From Betaproteobacteria bacterium (GTDB taxonomy: Bacteria; Pseudomonadota; Gammaproteobacteria; Burkholderiales; SG8-39): a stretch of 50,729 nucleotides of DNA. Position numbers and translations under genes: made by a program. The stretch covers positions 1-50,729 of the forward strand of contig CANJXQ010000013.1 in NCBI GenBank assembly GCA_947478805.1, read 5' to 3'. Position 1 is the first letter of the stretch, and the number at the start of each line of letters is the position of its first letter. Below are positions 1 through 9,369 of this stretch, in pieces. The notes beneath the pieces were generated by a model. That model was not told the origin of the DNA, made no database searches, and saw only the letters and a program-made list of their open reading frames with translations.

Positions 1-603
1 ATCATTGGCGAATCGTTCATCGGCCAGGATCGCTGTGCCCTGGTGCTGGGAGACAACATCTTTCACGGGCACAACCTGGCCGACGACCTGTTGCGGGCTG
101 CGGCCAAGAACACCGGCGCCACGGTATTCGCCTATCCGGTGAACGACCCGCAGCGCTATGGCGTGGTGGAGTTCGATGCCCAGGGACGCGCCGTGAGCCT
201 GGAAGAAAAACCCGTCCGTCCCAAGTCACGGTTCGCCGTGACCGGGCTCTATTTCTATGACAACGACGTGATCACTATCGCCAAGCACCTGAAACCCTCT
301 GCCCGCGGGGAACTCGAGATCACCGACGTCAATTGCACCTACCTGGAGCGGGGACTTCTGGACGTGGTGAGCTTCGGACGCGGCCTGGCGTGGCTGGACA
401 CCGGCACTCATGAATCGCTACTGGAGGCCAGCCAGTTCATTGAAATTCTCGAGCGGCGCCAGGGGCTGAAGGTCTGTTGTCCGGAGGAGATCGCCTACCG
501 GCAGGGGTTCATTAACGCAGGGCGACTGGCCGAACTTGCAGCTCCCCTAGGCAAGAGCGGGTATGGGAAATATCTCTTGTCCCTGCTTGCCGACCCACTC
601 TAG
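1..603 (+). CDS. rmlA: Glucose-1-phosphate thymidylyltransferase, 5'-truncated by window edge
   Basis: The reading frame is open from base 1, so the start lies outside the window; 200 C-terminal residues are present of a family length near 290. RmlA makes dTDP-glucose from dTTP and glucose-1-phosphate, the first step of dTDP-L-rhamnose synthesis in the cytoplasm. Visible family motifs are [11 protein letters not shown] near the start of the fragment, YGVVEFD, LEEKP (sugar-phosphate binding region), [13 protein letters not shown] text, and [19 protein letters not shown]. rmlC follows after 17 nt. rmlB is not between these genes and is presumably upstream of the window. The identification is secure; only the N-terminus is missing. 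Confidence 0.95.
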   Translation: MIGESFIGQDRCALVLGDNIFHGHNLADDLLRAAAKNTGATVFAYPVNDPQRYGVVEFDAQGRAVSLEEKPVRPKSRFAVTGLYFYDNDVITIAKHLKPSARGELEITDVNCTYLERGLLDVVSFGRGLAWLDTGTHESLLEASQFIEILERRQGLKVCCPEEIAYRQGFINAGRLAELAAPLGKSGYGKYLLSLLADPL

Positions 604-620
604 AAAGCGTTTTCCTGCGA

Positions 621-1163
621 ATGAAAATCACGCCGACAACCCTTCCTGAAGTGTTATTAATCGAACCTCGCGTCTTTGGCGATGCGCGCGGCTTTTTCTT
701 CGAAAGCTGGAACGAACGGGCTTTTCAGGCGGCGGGCATCACGGCCCATTTTGTACAGGACAATCACTCGCGCTCTGCGCGTGGGGTGCTGCGAGGATTG
801 CACTACCAGATCAGCCAGGCACAGGGAAAATTGGTGCGCGTCGTGGCGGGAGAAATCGTCGACGTAGTGGTCGACATTCGAAAGTCCTCACCGAATTTCG
901 GGCGCCACGCCGTCGTCAAGCTGTCTGCTGATGCGCATGACATGCTGTGGGTGCCGATCGGCTTCGCCCACGGCTTTTGCGTTACTTCGGAATTTGCCGA
1001 AGTCCTGTACAAAACGACGGATTTCTATGCCCCGCAACACGAACGCTGCATCCTCTGGAACGATCCCGACCTTGGAATCCAGTGGCCATTGCGGGGGCCG
1101 CCGGTGCTGTCCGCCAAGGACGCTGCCGGCGTGCCATTGCGCAATGCGGAAGTATTCGCATGA
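621..1163 (+). CDS. rmlC: dTDP-4-dehydrorhamnose 3,5-epimerase
   Basis: This 180-residue cupin-fold enzyme epimerises dTDP-4-keto-6-deoxyglucose at C3 and C5, the third step to dTDP-L-rhamnose. The length matches the family. Visible motifs are the N-terminal RGFFFESWNERAF segment, the catalytic histidine in LRGLHYQ (about residue 61), VVVDIRKSSPNFGR and VPIGFAHGF. The ATG at 621 follows rmlA by 17 nt. The stop codon overlaps the start of rmlD (ATGA), so the two are probably translationally coupled. The order rmlA-rmlC-rmlD supports the assignment. Confidence 0.96.
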   Translation: MKITPTTLPEVLLIEPRVFGDARGFFFESWNERAFQAAGITAHFVQDNHSRSARGVLRGLHYQISQAQGKLVRVVAGEIVDVVVDIRKSSPNFGRHAVVKLSADAHDMLWVPIGFAHGFCVTSEFAEVLYKTTDFYAPQHERCILWNDPDLGIQWPLRGPPVLSAKDAAGVPLRNAEVFA

Positions 1164-2047
1164 AGATACTCGTCACCGGTTGTAACGGCCAGGTGGGCTG
1201 GGAACTCGGCCGCGCCCTGGCACCCCTCGCCCAAGTCACGTCACTGGATCGTTCCGAGCTTGATCTGGCGAAACCCGACGCCATACGCACAACGGTCAGG
1301 GCGCTCCACCCGGACATCATCGTCAATGCTGCAGCCTATACCGCAGTCGACAAGGCCGAAAATGAACCCGAGCTCGCCCAAGCCATTAATGCACAGGGGC
1401 CGCAGGTTCTCGCCGAGGAGGCCAAGCGCTGCAATGCGTTGCTGATTCACTATTCCACGGACTATGTCTTTGACGGGCGCAAGACCGCCCCCTATGTCGA
1501 GGACGACACGACTAACCCGCTTTGCGCCTACGGACGGTCGAAGCTCGATGGTGAGCAGGCCATACAATCGACGGGATGCCGACACGTCATTCTTCGCACT
1601 GCCTGGGTCTATGCCGCACGCGGGAAGAATTTCATGCTCACCATCATGCGGCTTGCACGCGAGCGCCCAGAATTGCGGGTCGTAAATGACCAGTTTGGCG
1701 CACCGACCTCGGCACCAGCAATTGCGGACGCGACGGCTTCTATCGTCGGCGCCTTTTCCAGGGGAACAGGGACCCACGGCATTTTTCACCTGACTGCTGC
1801 AGGCCGCGCAAGCTGGTTTGATTTTGCCGAGCTCATCGTGAAGGCATCCGGACCTCCTTACCCCGTCGTGCACCCGATTCCCGCCAGCGAGTATCCGACT
1901 CCCGCGCAACGACCAGGCAACTCGTGCCTGGACAATGCAAAACTTGCGCATGTGTTTGGCATCACACTGGCCGACTGGAGAATCGAAGCACAGCGAATAC
2001 TCGCCGAGCTGCGCCAAGCGGCACCACCTCCCGGCCAGAAGGCCTAA
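1160..2047 (+). CDS. rmlD: dTDP-4-dehydrorhamnose reductase
   Basis: A 295-residue SDR reductase that makes dTDP-L-rhamnose from dTDP-4-keto-L-rhamnose. The frame is open further upstream, but the ATG at 1160 is chosen because it gives MKILVTGCNGQVGWELG, the expected Rossmann start, and forms an ATGA overlap with rmlC. Other motifs are NAAAYTAVDKAE, YSTDYVFDG and the catalytic YGRSK (about residues 124-128). The C-terminal part (SCLDNAKLAHVFGI, DWR) is typical of RmlD. The product is an activated L-rhamnose donor for the glycosyltransferases of this locus. Confidence 0.96.
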   Translation: MKILVTGCNGQVGWELGRALAPLAQVTSLDRSELDLAKPDAIRTTVRALHPDIIVNAAAYTAVDKAENEPELAQAINAQGPQVLAEEAKRCNALLIHYSTDYVFDGRKTAPYVEDDTTNPLCAYGRSKLDGEQAIQSTGCRHVILRTAWVYAARGKNFMLTIMRLARERPELRVVNDQFGAPTSAPAIADATASIVGAFSRGTGTHGIFHLTAAGRASWFDFAELIVKASGPPYPVVHPIPASEYPTPAQRPGNSCLDNAKLAHVFGITLADWRIEAQRILAELRQAAPPPGQKA

Positions 2048-2059
2048 CGGAGAAAGCGC

Positions 2060-3340
2060 ATGGAAACCGTCGCCGTTGTCGGACTGGGCTATGTCGGGCT
2101 GCCGCTCGCCATCGAATTCGGCAAGCAACGCAGGACCATTGGCTTTGACCTCTCCGAATCCAAAGTCACCGACTACCGAAGAGGCGTGGACGCTACCGGG
2201 GAAACGCCAATTGCTTCGTTCCGGGCTGCATCCCAGCTCGAATACACGACGGACCCGACCGAGCTCGCCGGCGCAAGCCTCATCGTGATCGCCGTGCCAA
2301 CGCCCGTGGACAGCGCCCACCAACCCGATTTCCGGCCGCTGGTATCGGCCAGCGAAAGCGTTGGGCGCAATATGCGGCCGGGAACGATCGTGGTCTACGA
2401 ATCCACGGTGTATCCCGGCGCCACCGAGGAAATCTGTGTCCCAGTCCTGGAGCGCCACTCCGGGCTGAAATGGAAGAGGGACTTCCACGTCGGCTACTCG
2501 CCCGAACGCATCAATCCCGGCGACAAGCTGCATACCCTGACGAAAATTACCAAGATCGTCGCGGGCGACACCCCCGACACATGCGAACGGGTCGCCGCCT
2601 TGTACGAAAGCATTGTTACCGTCGGGGTGCACCGCGCATCGAGCATCGCCGTGGCCGAGGCGGCCAAGGTCATCGAGAACACACAGCGCGACCTCAATAT
2701 TGCGCTCATGAATGAACTGGCAATCATTTTCGACAAGCTGGGGCTGGATACGATCGAGGTGCTGGAAGCCGCCGGAACCAAGTGGAACTTCCTGCCGTTT
2801 AGACCCGGGCTCGTTGGCGGCCACTGCATTGGCGTCGACCCCTACTACCTTACACATAAGGCCGAGATGGTTGGCTATCACCCGCAAGTCATTCTTGCGG
2901 GACGACGCATCAATGATGGGATGGGAAAGTACATTGCGGAGCAGACCATCAAGACCATGATTCGCGCGGGATCTTCGATCCGCGGCGCACGGGTCAATGT
3001 GCTTGGGCTGACATTCAAGGAGAACTGCCCCGATTTGCGCAATTCGCGCGTCGTCGATGTCATCGCAGAACTCCGGGATTACGGCTGCGACGTGTTCGTG
3101 CATGACCCGATTGCAAATCCCGAAGATGCCGAACGCGAATACGGGCTGAAGCCCGTTCCCTGGATGCAATTGCCACGTGCCGACGCACTGCTCGTGTGCG
3201 TAGCGCACGGTGAATTCATTGCGCGCTCCATGGAAGAGTACGAATCCAAGCTCATCCCTGGAGGCGCATTCATCGACGTCAAATCCGCGTTCGACCGCGG
3301 CGCGCTGGCTGGTGCCGGATTTCGAGTATGGCGCCTGTAG
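2060..3340 (+). CDS. tviB: UDP-N-acetylhexosamine 6-dehydrogenase (TviB/WbpO type)
   Basis: A 426-residue UDP-sugar dehydrogenase. It has an N-terminal Rossmann motif VVGLGYVGLPLA, the ESTVYPGATEE segment, the central ENTQRDLNIALMNE helix, the catalytic cysteine in GGHCIGVDPYYL (C256) and a C-terminal UDP-binding domain with GLTFKENCPDLRNSRV. These features match TviB/WbpO enzymes, which oxidise UDP-GlcNAc or UDP-GalNAc to the uronic acid. Which epimer is used cannot be read from the sequence. A GGAGA ribosome-binding site lies 6 nt before the ATG. The uronic acid is a plausible substrate for the AsnB-type amidotransferases of the locus, as inferred for GalNAcA amides in other O-antigens. Confidence 0.9.
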   Translation: METVAVVGLGYVGLPLAIEFGKQRRTIGFDLSESKVTDYRRGVDATGETPIASFRAASQLEYTTDPTELAGASLIVIAVPTPVDSAHQPDFRPLVSASESVGRNMRPGTIVVYESTVYPGATEEICVPVLERHSGLKWKRDFHVGYSPERINPGDKLHTLTKITKIVAGDTPDTCERVAALYESIVTVGVHRASSIAVAEAAKVIENTQRDLNIALMNELAIIFDKLGLDTIEVLEAAGTKWNFLPFRPGLVGGHCIGVDPYYLTHKAEMVGYHPQVILAGRRINDGMGKYIAEQTIKTMIRAGSSIRGARVNVLGLTFKENCPDLRNSRVVDVIAELRDYGCDVFVHDPIANPEDAEREYGLKPVPWMQLPRADALLVCVAHGEFIARSMEEYESKLIPGGAFIDVKSAFDRGALAGAGFRVWRL

Positions 3341-3382
3341 CGCAACCATTAGAACGCTGGCGATACCTTAACGCTTGACACG

Positions 3383-3388
3383 TATAAT
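3383..3388 (+). promoter_or_regulatory. Possible -10 element close to gmd start
   Basis: TATAAT, an exact sigma-70 -10 consensus, ends 9 nt before the gmd ATG in the 57-nt gap after the dehydrogenase gene. No good -35 box sits 16-18 nt upstream. The TTGACA at 3375-3380 is only 2 nt away and cannot pair with it. If used, transcripts would have a leader of only a few bases, and no clear Shine-Dalgarno is visible. This is weak evidence for an internal promoter. Confidence 0.25.
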
Positions 3389-3397
3389 CAACAGATC

Positions 3398-4531
3398 ATG
3401 GCCACATCCCGAACCAAGAAGAAAATCGCCCTCATCACCGGCATCACCGGGCAGGATGGCTCCTATCTAGCGGAGTTCCTGCTCGCAAAGGGCTACGAGG
3501 TGCACGGCATCAAGCGACGGTCATCGCTGCTGAACACCGATCGCATCGACCATCTTTACCAGGATCCCCACGAAAAACGACGCCGCCTGTTTCTGCATTA
3601 TGGGGACATGACTGACACGTCCGCGTTGACGCGGGTGATCCAGAAGATCGAACCCGACGAAATCTATAACCTGGCAGCGCAAAGCCACGTCGCGGTGTCA
3701 TTCGAGGAACCGGAGTACACGGCCAATTCCGATGCGCTGGGAGCACTGCGTGTGCTGGAGGCCATCCGAATCCTCGGCCTGGCCAAGAAAACGCGCTTCT
3801 ACCAGGCATCCACATCCGAGCTGTATGGACTGGTGCAGGAGATCCCGCAGAAGGAGACCACGCCGTTCTACCCGCGCTCGCCTTATGCGGCCGCAAAGCT
3901 GTATGCCTACTGGATCACGGTGAACTATCGCGAAGCCTACGGCATCTACGCCTGCAACGGCATCCTCTTCAACCACGAGTCGCCGGTGCGCGGTGAAACC
4001 TTCGTTACGCGCAAGATCACGCGCGCATTGGCGCGCATCAAGCTCGGGCTGCAGGACTGCCTTTACCTCGGCAACCTCGACTCCAAGCGCGACTGGGGCC
4101 ATGCGCGCGATTTCGTGGAGGCCCAGTGGCTGATGCTGCAACAGCAGAAGCCGGAGGATTTCGTCATTGCCACCGGGAAGCAATACAGCGTCCGCGATTT
4201 CGTCAATACAGCCGCGGCAGAGCTGGGGATAAAGCTTCGCTGGTCAGGAAAGGGCGCCAGGGAAGTCGCGCACGTCGCGGACATCAGCGAGAAGGGTCCG
4301 GCGAAGGGGAAGGGGAAGGTCATCGTACGCGTGGATCCGCGATATTTCCGACCTACCGAGGTCGAAACACTTCTGGGCGATGCCAGCAAGGCGCGCCGCA
4401 AGCTTGGCTGGAAGCCCAGGATCACGTTCAAGGAACTGGTGGCGGAAATGGTGACCGAAGACCTGAAAGCGGCCGAGCGCGACGAACTGGTCAAGCGTCA
4501 CGGTTACGCCGCCTACGATTTTCACGAGTAG
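3398..4531 (+). CDS. gmd: GDP-mannose 4,6-dehydratase
   Basis: A 377-residue SDR enzyme converting GDP-D-mannose to GDP-4-keto-6-deoxy-D-mannose. Motifs are [19 protein letters not shown] (NADP-binding), [35 protein letters not shown] and the catalytic SPYAAAK (Y163, K167), followed by [16 protein letters not shown]. All are close to the family consensus, and the length is typical. The last region (residues about 280-377) has a lysine-rich stretch, GPAKGKGK, before [13 protein letters not shown]. fcl starts 3 nt after the stop, so the pair makes GDP-L-fucose. Confidence 0.97.
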   Translation: MATSRTKKKIALITGITGQDGSYLAEFLLAKGYEVHGIKRRSSLLNTDRIDHLYQDPHEKRRRLFLHYGDMTDTSALTRVIQKIEPDEIYNLAAQSHVAVSFEEPEYTANSDALGALRVLEAIRILGLAKKTRFYQASTSELYGLVQEIPQKETTPFYPRSPYAAAKLYAYWITVNYREAYGIYACNGILFNHESPVRGETFVTRKITRALARIKLGLQDCLYLGNLDSKRDWGHARDFVEAQWLMLQQQKPEDFVIATGKQYSVRDFVNTAAAELGIKLRWSGKGAREVAHVADISEKGPAKGKGKVIVRVDPRYFRPTEVETLLGDASKARRKLGWKPRITFKELVAEMVTEDLKAAERDELVKRHGYAAYDFHE

Positions 4532-4534
4532 CGC

Positions 4535-5494
4535 GTGGACCGCAACGCCCGCATTTTCGTCGCCGGACATCGTGGATTGGTCGGCTCGGCACTGGTCAGG
4601 CGCCTTCAGGCGGGCGGCTACGAGCAGGTCATTACCAGGACCCGGGCGGAGCTTGACCTGACGAACCAGGCTGCGGTGACGGCCTTCTTTCGAGACAGCA
4701 AGCCTGAATACGTTTTCATGGCGGCGGCACGCGTCGGCGGCATTCACGCCAACTCGACCTATCCCGCGGAGTTCATCCACGAGAACCTCGCCATGGAGGT
4801 GAACATCATCTCGGCCTGCCATCGGCAGGGCGTCAAGAAGCTCCTGTTTCCCGGCTCCAGCTGCATCTACCCGCGACATGCGCCGCAACCGATCAAGGAA
4901 GAATACCTTCTCACTGGATTGCTGGAACCCACCAACGAGCCCTATGCCATCGCCAAGATCGCGGGCATCAAGATGTGCGCCGCCTATAACCGTCAGTACG
5001 GCACCAACTATCTTTGCGTCATGCCCACGAACCTTTACGGACCCGGTGACAACTACGACCTCGCGAACTCGCATGTCCTCCCGGCCCTGATCCGGAAAAC
5101 GCACGAAGCCAAGGTCCGGGGCGAAGAAAAAGTTGTCGTCTGGGGAACGGGAAAGCCGCGTCGCGAGTTCCTGCACAGCGACGACATGGCGGACGCCTGC
5201 CTGTTTCTAATGGAACGGTACTCCAGCCAGGATGTCGGCGAACTGGTCAATATCGGCGCAGGTCGCGATATTGCCATATTTGAATTGGCAACCCTGGTCG
5301 CCGAGGCAATTGGGTTCAAGGGCAGGATTGAATGCGATACCACCCAACCCGACGGGATGCCGCAAAAGCTGCTGGATGTATCCAGGCTTTCGGCGCTGGG
5401 ATGGCAGTCGCGTATCGGATTGCAGGAAGGCATTCGGATGACGTATCGCGATTTTCAGGGCACGCTCGTCCCGGCCCCACAGGCGCTTGGCTAG
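4535..5494 (+). CDS. fcl: GDP-L-fucose synthase
   Basis: A 319-residue bifunctional 3,5-epimerase/4-reductase producing GDP-L-fucose from the Gmd product. The start is GTG at 4535, 3 nt after gmd, giving the expected [18 protein letters not shown]ossmann segment. Other motifs are [26 protein letters not shown], the catalytic YAIAK (Y137, K141), [13 protein letters not shown] and the [13 protein letters not shown] segment. All are typical of WcaG/Fcl. The product would be used by a fucosyltransferase of this locus that cannot be singled out from sequence. Confidence 0.97.
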   Translation: MDRNARIFVAGHRGLVGSALVRRLQAGGYEQVITRTRAELDLTNQAAVTAFFRDSKPEYVFMAAARVGGIHANSTYPAEFIHENLAMEVNIISACHRQGVKKLLFPGSSCIYPRHAPQPIKEEYLLTGLLEPTNEPYAIAKIAGIKMCAAYNRQYGTNYLCVMPTNLYGPGDNYDLANSHVLPALIRKTHEAKVRGEEKVVVWGTGKPRREFLHSDDMADACLFLMERYSSQDVGELVNIGAGRDIAIFELATLVAEAIGFKGRIECDTTQPDGMPQKLLDVSRLSALGWQSRIGLQEGIRMTYRDFQGTLVPAPQALG

Positions 5495-5559
5495 ATTTTT
5501 GCGCCCGCGCCCGAAGAATCAACCGACCGCTGAACCAGGCTCCTGAATGCATATCGCTC

Positions 5560-6864
5560 GTGCATAGATTCCCGATAGCCCGGATCAGTGGTGAAGCTGC
5601 CTGGGTCGCAGCAGGTCAGTTGTTTGCATTTCTGGGCGGCTTCCTGACAATCAAGGTCCTTACCGGCGAACTGGGACCCCACGCATACGGACAACTTGCG
5701 CTGGGCGTCAGTGCGGCGGGCGCGGTCCATATGTTCATATACGGCCCCATCGAGCAAAGCGCCCTGAGATTCGTTTCGGTCTACAAGGAACGTGGCCAGC
5801 TTGACGTGCTTTTCGCCGCGCTTCGCACCTGCCATGGATATGCTGCAGCGATCCTGGGGGTTGTCATTGCCATCGTTACCATCGTCCTGCAATTTTCCGC
5901 AGGTTCGAAATGGAGCGTACTCATCTTCCTGGCACTCACGTTGGGACTGCTGAGTGGCGTCAGCTCCACCCTTTCTTCGGTCCAATCTGCACTCCGGAAG
6001 CGATCTGCGGTGGCCCTCTTCCAGGCGTCCGACGTGTGGTTGCGACTGCTGCTTTCCGTTGCGGGAATCATCTGGTTCGGCAGCACGGCCAATATTGCGC
6101 TGCTGGGTTTTTGCCTTGCCACCGTCACAACGGCGACAATACAGATCACGCGAACGCTGCGCAGCCCGGAGATTGGACCCCATGTCCATTTTGATCACGC
6201 TTCAAATGGCATGGAGAAGCGGGACGCAATTTCGAAGTTGACTGCGTATGGCCGGCCCTATATCGCATTCGCAGCATTCTCCTGGTTCAGCATCTACTGT
6301 GACCGATGGCTGGTCTTGGCTTACCTGGACGAGAGGGCCGTCGGAATATATGCGGCAATCTTCCAGATTGCCAGCGCGCCAATCGCGCTTTTTTTCGGGA
6401 TCACAAATCAGTTCCTCGTTCCGATGATATTCGACCGTGCGGGAGCGGCGACATCGCAACGTCAAATACGCTCAAGCGAAGGATTGCTGAATGCCGCCGT
6501 CGCTTTCTGCTTCGTAGGGCTGCTCGGCATCACTGGAATAGCCGCACTGTTCGCAGGATCACTTGTCACCTTGGTTACCAACGCCGAGTTTTCCACTCAC
6601 GCGGAGATTCTTTGGATTCTTTGCGCGGGGATAGGCCTCAATAACCTGGGGCAAATGCTGACCGTCAAAGGCCTGGCGCTGAATCAGCCAAGGAAGTACA
6701 TTCTCCCGAAATTCATCCAGTTATGCCTGCTGATCGCGGGGATTTTCGCCTTGGCGAAACCGCTCGGCTTGTTGGGTATCGCGCTTGCACACTGCATCTC
6801 CGGGGCAGGCTATCTTCTCGCGGTAGTATTGACCAACTGGCGAATCCAACACGTGGCGAATTGA
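5560..6864 (+). CDS. wzx: Polysaccharide flippase, Wzx/MATE-like membrane protein
   Basis: A very hydrophobic protein with repeated membrane segments along its length (434 residues from the chosen start). It resembles O-unit translocases, with an N-terminal RISGEAAWVAAGQLFAFLGGFLTIKVLTGELGP segment in the position where such proteins have their first helix. The frame is open back into fcl, but no ATG lies near the conserved start. GTG at 5560 is the best candidate, with TTG codons further in as alternatives. In a Wzx/Wzy pathway it would flip the lipid-linked repeat unit to the periplasm. It is the only flippase candidate in the window. Base composition begins to fall here relative to fcl. 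Confidence 0.8.
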   Translation: MHRFPIARISGEAAWVAAGQLFAFLGGFLTIKVLTGELGPHAYGQLALGVSAAGAVHMFIYGPIEQSALRFVSVYKERGQLDVLFAALRTCHGYAAAILGVVIAIVTIVLQFSAGSKWSVLIFLALTLGLLSGVSSTLSSVQSALRKRSAVALFQASDVWLRLLLSVAGIIWFGSTANIALLGFCLATVTTATIQITRTLRSPEIGPHVHFDHASNGMEKRDAISKLTAYGRPYIAFAAFSWFSIYCDRWLVLAYLDERAVGIYAAIFQIASAPIALFFGITNQFLVPMIFDRAGAATSQRQIRSSEGLLNAAVAFCFVGLLGITGIAALFAGSLVTLVTNAEFSTHAEILWILCAGIGLNNLGQMLTVKGLALNQPRKYILPKFIQLCLLIAGIFALAKPLGLLGIALAHCISGAGYLLAVVLTNWRIQHVAN

Positions 6865-6865
6865 C

Positions 6866-7006
6866 ATGAATCAGGCACGGCAAACAGACAAAACTTCGAC
6901 TGCACCCCAAGGCAGACGATATTCAAGAAACAAATTCGACGGCTCTGCGACTGATTGGGCCCGTCAATCCAGCAGCGAAAGAATTCGCATTGATGACGTC
7001 GCCTGA
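6866..7006 (+). CDS. Possible small ORF of 46 codons between flippase and FkbM-like gene
   Basis: An ATG one base after the flippase stop opens a 46-residue polar, arginine/serine-rich frame that ends 14 nt inside the next gene. It has no recognisable motif. Its position one nucleotide after a stop is typical of a coupled operon gene, but the length and composition are also compatible with chance. The frame of the downstream gene is itself open through the whole interval (from 6870) but lacks ATG/GTG/TTG starts before 6990. A frameshifted or shortened 5' end of that gene is therefore an alternative explanation. Confidence 0.2.
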   Translation: MNQARQTDKTSTAPQGRRYSRNKFDGSATDWARQSSSERIRIDDVA

Positions 7007-7850
7007 TATTCCCGCCTCCATGAAGCCAAAGCTCACCGACCATGGGTTCAACCGCCACTCCCAATTTGGAGAAGATGGGGTTATCGAGCGGATATTCGCA
7101 TTGATCGGCGTGCGTTCAAAACTTTGCATTGAGTTTGGCGCATGGGATGGTTTTCACCTCTCCAATACCGCAAACCTCTGGACAAATGGCTGGAAGGGAG
7201 TGCTCATCGAAGGCCACTCTGCCCGCTTTGCCGAGCTCACCAAAAACGTCCAGCAGTACCAATGCACATGCATTGAGGCCTATGTTGAGCCTGCAGGCCC
7301 GCAGAGCCTGGAATCACTGCTGGCGAAAAACAAGATATCTGCGGACGTGGACTTGTTGTCGATTGATATTGATGGTGACGACTACTACATCCTTGACGGC
7401 CTGGACCAGCTTCGTCCACGAGTGATCATCTGCGAGTACAACCCCACGATTCCCGCGCACATAGATCTGTATGCTGAACGCGGATCCAACTTCGGCGCTT
7501 CGGTGTCCGCACTCGAGCGCGTTGGGCGCGGAAAAGGTTATCGATTGGTCGCGATTACCGATACGAACTGCTTTTTTGTTCTTGACAACGAGTTCGCAGG
7601 ATTTGCGGGGTATGAGACCAGCATCGACCAGATAAGGATAGAACGCCATCTCGTCTACCTGATGACCAGCTATAGTGGCCGTTACGTCGTTTCCAAGGGC
7701 TCACCTTACGGCCTGGGACAACCCTATCGCGGCAGGCTTATCGGAGCGCACGAATCTCCCTCCCTTCAGTCCCCATTGGCAGGCTATGCAGCGACAATTT
7801 CCGGTTGGCTCAAGCGTGGGATCAAGCTTGTGTTTGGGAAAAAACATTGA
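6993..7850 (+). CDS. FkbM-like SAM methyltransferase family protein
   Basis: A 285-residue soluble protein. The segment HSQFGEDGVIERIFALIGV followed by LCIEFGAWDG, GWKGVLIEG, DLLSIDIDGDDYYILDGL and RVIICEYNP resembles the FkbM-type Rossmann fold: an E-x-G-A-x-D SAM-binding loop, then an acidic IDIDGDD strand. Such proteins occur often in surface-polysaccharide loci, where O-methylation of sugars is presumed but mostly untested. An ATG at 6993 is preferred over the adjacent TTG at 6990; an internal ATG at 7020 lies closer to the conserved QFGEDG segment. The region is AT-rich for this window. Substrate unknown. Confidence 0.6.
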   Translation: MTSPDIPASMKPKLTDHGFNRHSQFGEDGVIERIFALIGVRSKLCIEFGAWDGFHLSNTANLWTNGWKGVLIEGHSARFAELTKNVQQYQCTCIEAYVEPAGPQSLESLLAKNKISADVDLLSIDIDGDDYYILDGLDQLRPRVIICEYNPTIPAHIDLYAERGSNFGASVSALERVGRGKGYRLVAITDTNCFFVLDNEFAGFAGYETSIDQIRIERHLVYLMTSYSGRYVVSKGSPYGLGQPYRGRLIGAHESPSLQSPLAGYAATISGWLKRGIKLVFGKKH

Positions 7851-7865
7851 GGTCTAGGGTACGGC

Positions 7866-8585
7866 ATGAGCGCAAATGAAGGTTACAGGGATATCGCGTA
7901 TCGCCGGTATGACGCGACGGTCAGACCTGATTACGAAAAATTCGCCAACGCCTATGCAAGGCGGCTGGCCGGAAAGCTGGCCATTCGACCGGATTGGCGC
8001 TGCATCGATATTGCATGCGGGTACGGCAATTTCCTGGCCTACCTGCGAAAAGCCGGCGTCACCGAGTATGTCGGGATCGACAGTGCCGGGGCAGCGACGA
8101 CGGTTGCACAAAATGAATTCGGCGCCAACCACGTCACTACAACCGATGCATTCGATTTCCTGCGCAAGAATGAGGTCCCGCAGCAGCTCGTCAGTGCGCT
8201 GGATTTCATCGAGCATTTGCACAAGGACGAAGTATTTGAATTCTTGGCGCTCACCCGCCTGTCGCTGGTAGCAGGCGGACACCTGCTTCTACGTACCCCC
8301 AACGCCAATGCGCCTTTTGGAATGGCTGCGCGTTACAACGACATCACCCACGAAACATGCTTCACGACGGGAGCAATCGAAGATGCCTTGTCGGCAATGG
8401 GCCTGAAAACGGTGCGGATCTGGGAAGATATCCCCAGGCCGGGAACGCCGATGCAGTTGTTCCATTGGCTCGCCTGGCAGTCCGTGAGAGCCGTATTCAG
8501 GGTCGCCAATGCAGTCGAAACCGGCCTCCCCGGGGACGGGGTACTTACCCGGAATATGTGGGTTCTTGCGCGCAAAGTTTCCTGA
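7866..8585 (+). CDS. Class I SAM-dependent methyltransferase
   Basis: A 239-residue methyltransferase of the Methyltransf_11/23 type. SAM motif I is CIDIACGYGNFLAYLRKAG at about residues 41-59, followed by VGIDSA (motif post-I). SALDFIEHLHKDEVFEFL and GGHLLLRTPNANAPFG are typical of motifs II-III in sugar methyltransferases and UbiG-like proteins. It starts with ATG 15 nt after the preceding gene. The target, probably a sugar hydroxyl or carboxyl of the repeat unit, is an inference from context. Confidence 0.85.
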   Translation: MSANEGYRDIAYRRYDATVRPDYEKFANAYARRLAGKLAIRPDWRCIDIACGYGNFLAYLRKAGVTEYVGIDSAGAATTVAQNEFGANHVTTTDAFDFLRKNEVPQQLVSALDFIEHLHKDEVFEFLALTRLSLVAGGHLLLRTPNANAPFGMAARYNDITHETCFTTGAIEDALSAMGLKTVRIWEDIPRPGTPMQLFHWLAWQSVRAVFRVANAVETGLPGDGVLTRNMWVLARKVS

Positions 8586-8639
8586 CGTTCATCGTCAACT
8601 CATTTTCAAAGACGCACCGATAAATCGGCCAATCCATAC

Positions 8640-9353
8640 ATGCTCAAACTGTCTCAGGCAATTCGAGATCCTGCTCTTGTGGCGCGCTCCATCCGCTACC
8701 GACTTGCAAGCTTCTGGAAGACCCATATTTCCCGTGACGAGTTTCATGTAGCCCTTGCCCGCTGGTATGCGGACGATGGGGACGGTACGCTCCGCCTCAA
8801 CTATCCGCTTGACGATGGCGCGCTCGTCCTTGACCTTGGTGGCTATATGGGTGATTTCACTCAAAACATACTGGAAAAATTCGGGTGCAGAGTGCTCCTG
8901 TTCGAGCCCTCTCCAAAATTCTTCCTCGCTTGCCAGGAGCGATTCAAGGCGGATCCTCGCGTGTCCTGTTTCAATTTCGCGCTCTCTGACCATGACGGGG
9001 AGGAGTTTCTTTCAACAGCCCAGGATGGTTCAAGCATCAAGGGACAGCGCGCGCAGAACGGGGAGCCCGTTGCCGTCAGAAGAATTTCATCATTTCTGCA
9101 CGAGCAGCACATCGAGAACATCGACCTGATAAAAATCAATATCGAAGGGGGAGAGTTCGACGTATTGCCGGATCTGATTGATTCAGGTCTGCTGCGGACA
9201 TGCAGGCATATCCAGGTTCAATTTCACGACTTCATTCCCGGTGCCCGGCAAATGAGAACCGATATTCGGGAATCAATGAGAAAGACCCACGTGGAAGCCT
9301 GGAGTTACCCGTTTGTTTGGGAGTCTTGGACCAGACGTCCCGACAACGCATAG
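8640..9353 (+). CDS. FkbM family methyltransferase
   Basis: A 237-residue protein with canonical FkbM features: VLDLGGYMGDFTQNILEKFG (SAM motif I, about residues 64-83), VLLFEPSPKFF, the FNFALSDHDGEEFLS strand-loop, and IDLIKINIEGGEFDVLPDLI (the characteristic K-x-D/N-x-E-G motif), then HIQVQFHDF. The family methylates hydroxyls of sugars and macrolides. It lies in the same AT-rich stretch as its neighbours and starts 54 nt after the previous stop. A second FkbM-like gene is at 6993. The acceptor is unknown. Confidence 0.85.
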   Translation: MLKLSQAIRDPALVARSIRYRLASFWKTHISRDEFHVALARWYADDGDGTLRLNYPLDDGALVLDLGGYMGDFTQNILEKFGCRVLLFEPSPKFFLACQERFKADPRVSCFNFALSDHDGEEFLSTAQDGSSIKGQRAQNGEPVAVRRISSFLHEQHIENIDLIKINIEGGEFDVLPDLIDSGLLRTCRHIQVQFHDFIPGARQMRTDIRESMRKTHVEAWSYPFVWESWTRRPDNA

Positions 9354-9369
9354 CGGAGACAACCACAAT

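Noticed and set aside
1241..3349. Very long minus-strand open frame (702 codons) opposite rmlD and the dehydrogenase
   Set aside because: It is exactly antisense to two well-supported genes, has no family motif, and long antisense frames are expected in GC-rich coding DNA.
3375..3388. TTGACA and TATAAT together as a sigma-70 promoter
   Set aside because: The two hexamers are only 2 nt apart, far from the 16-18 nt needed, so only the -10 is kept as a weak candidate.
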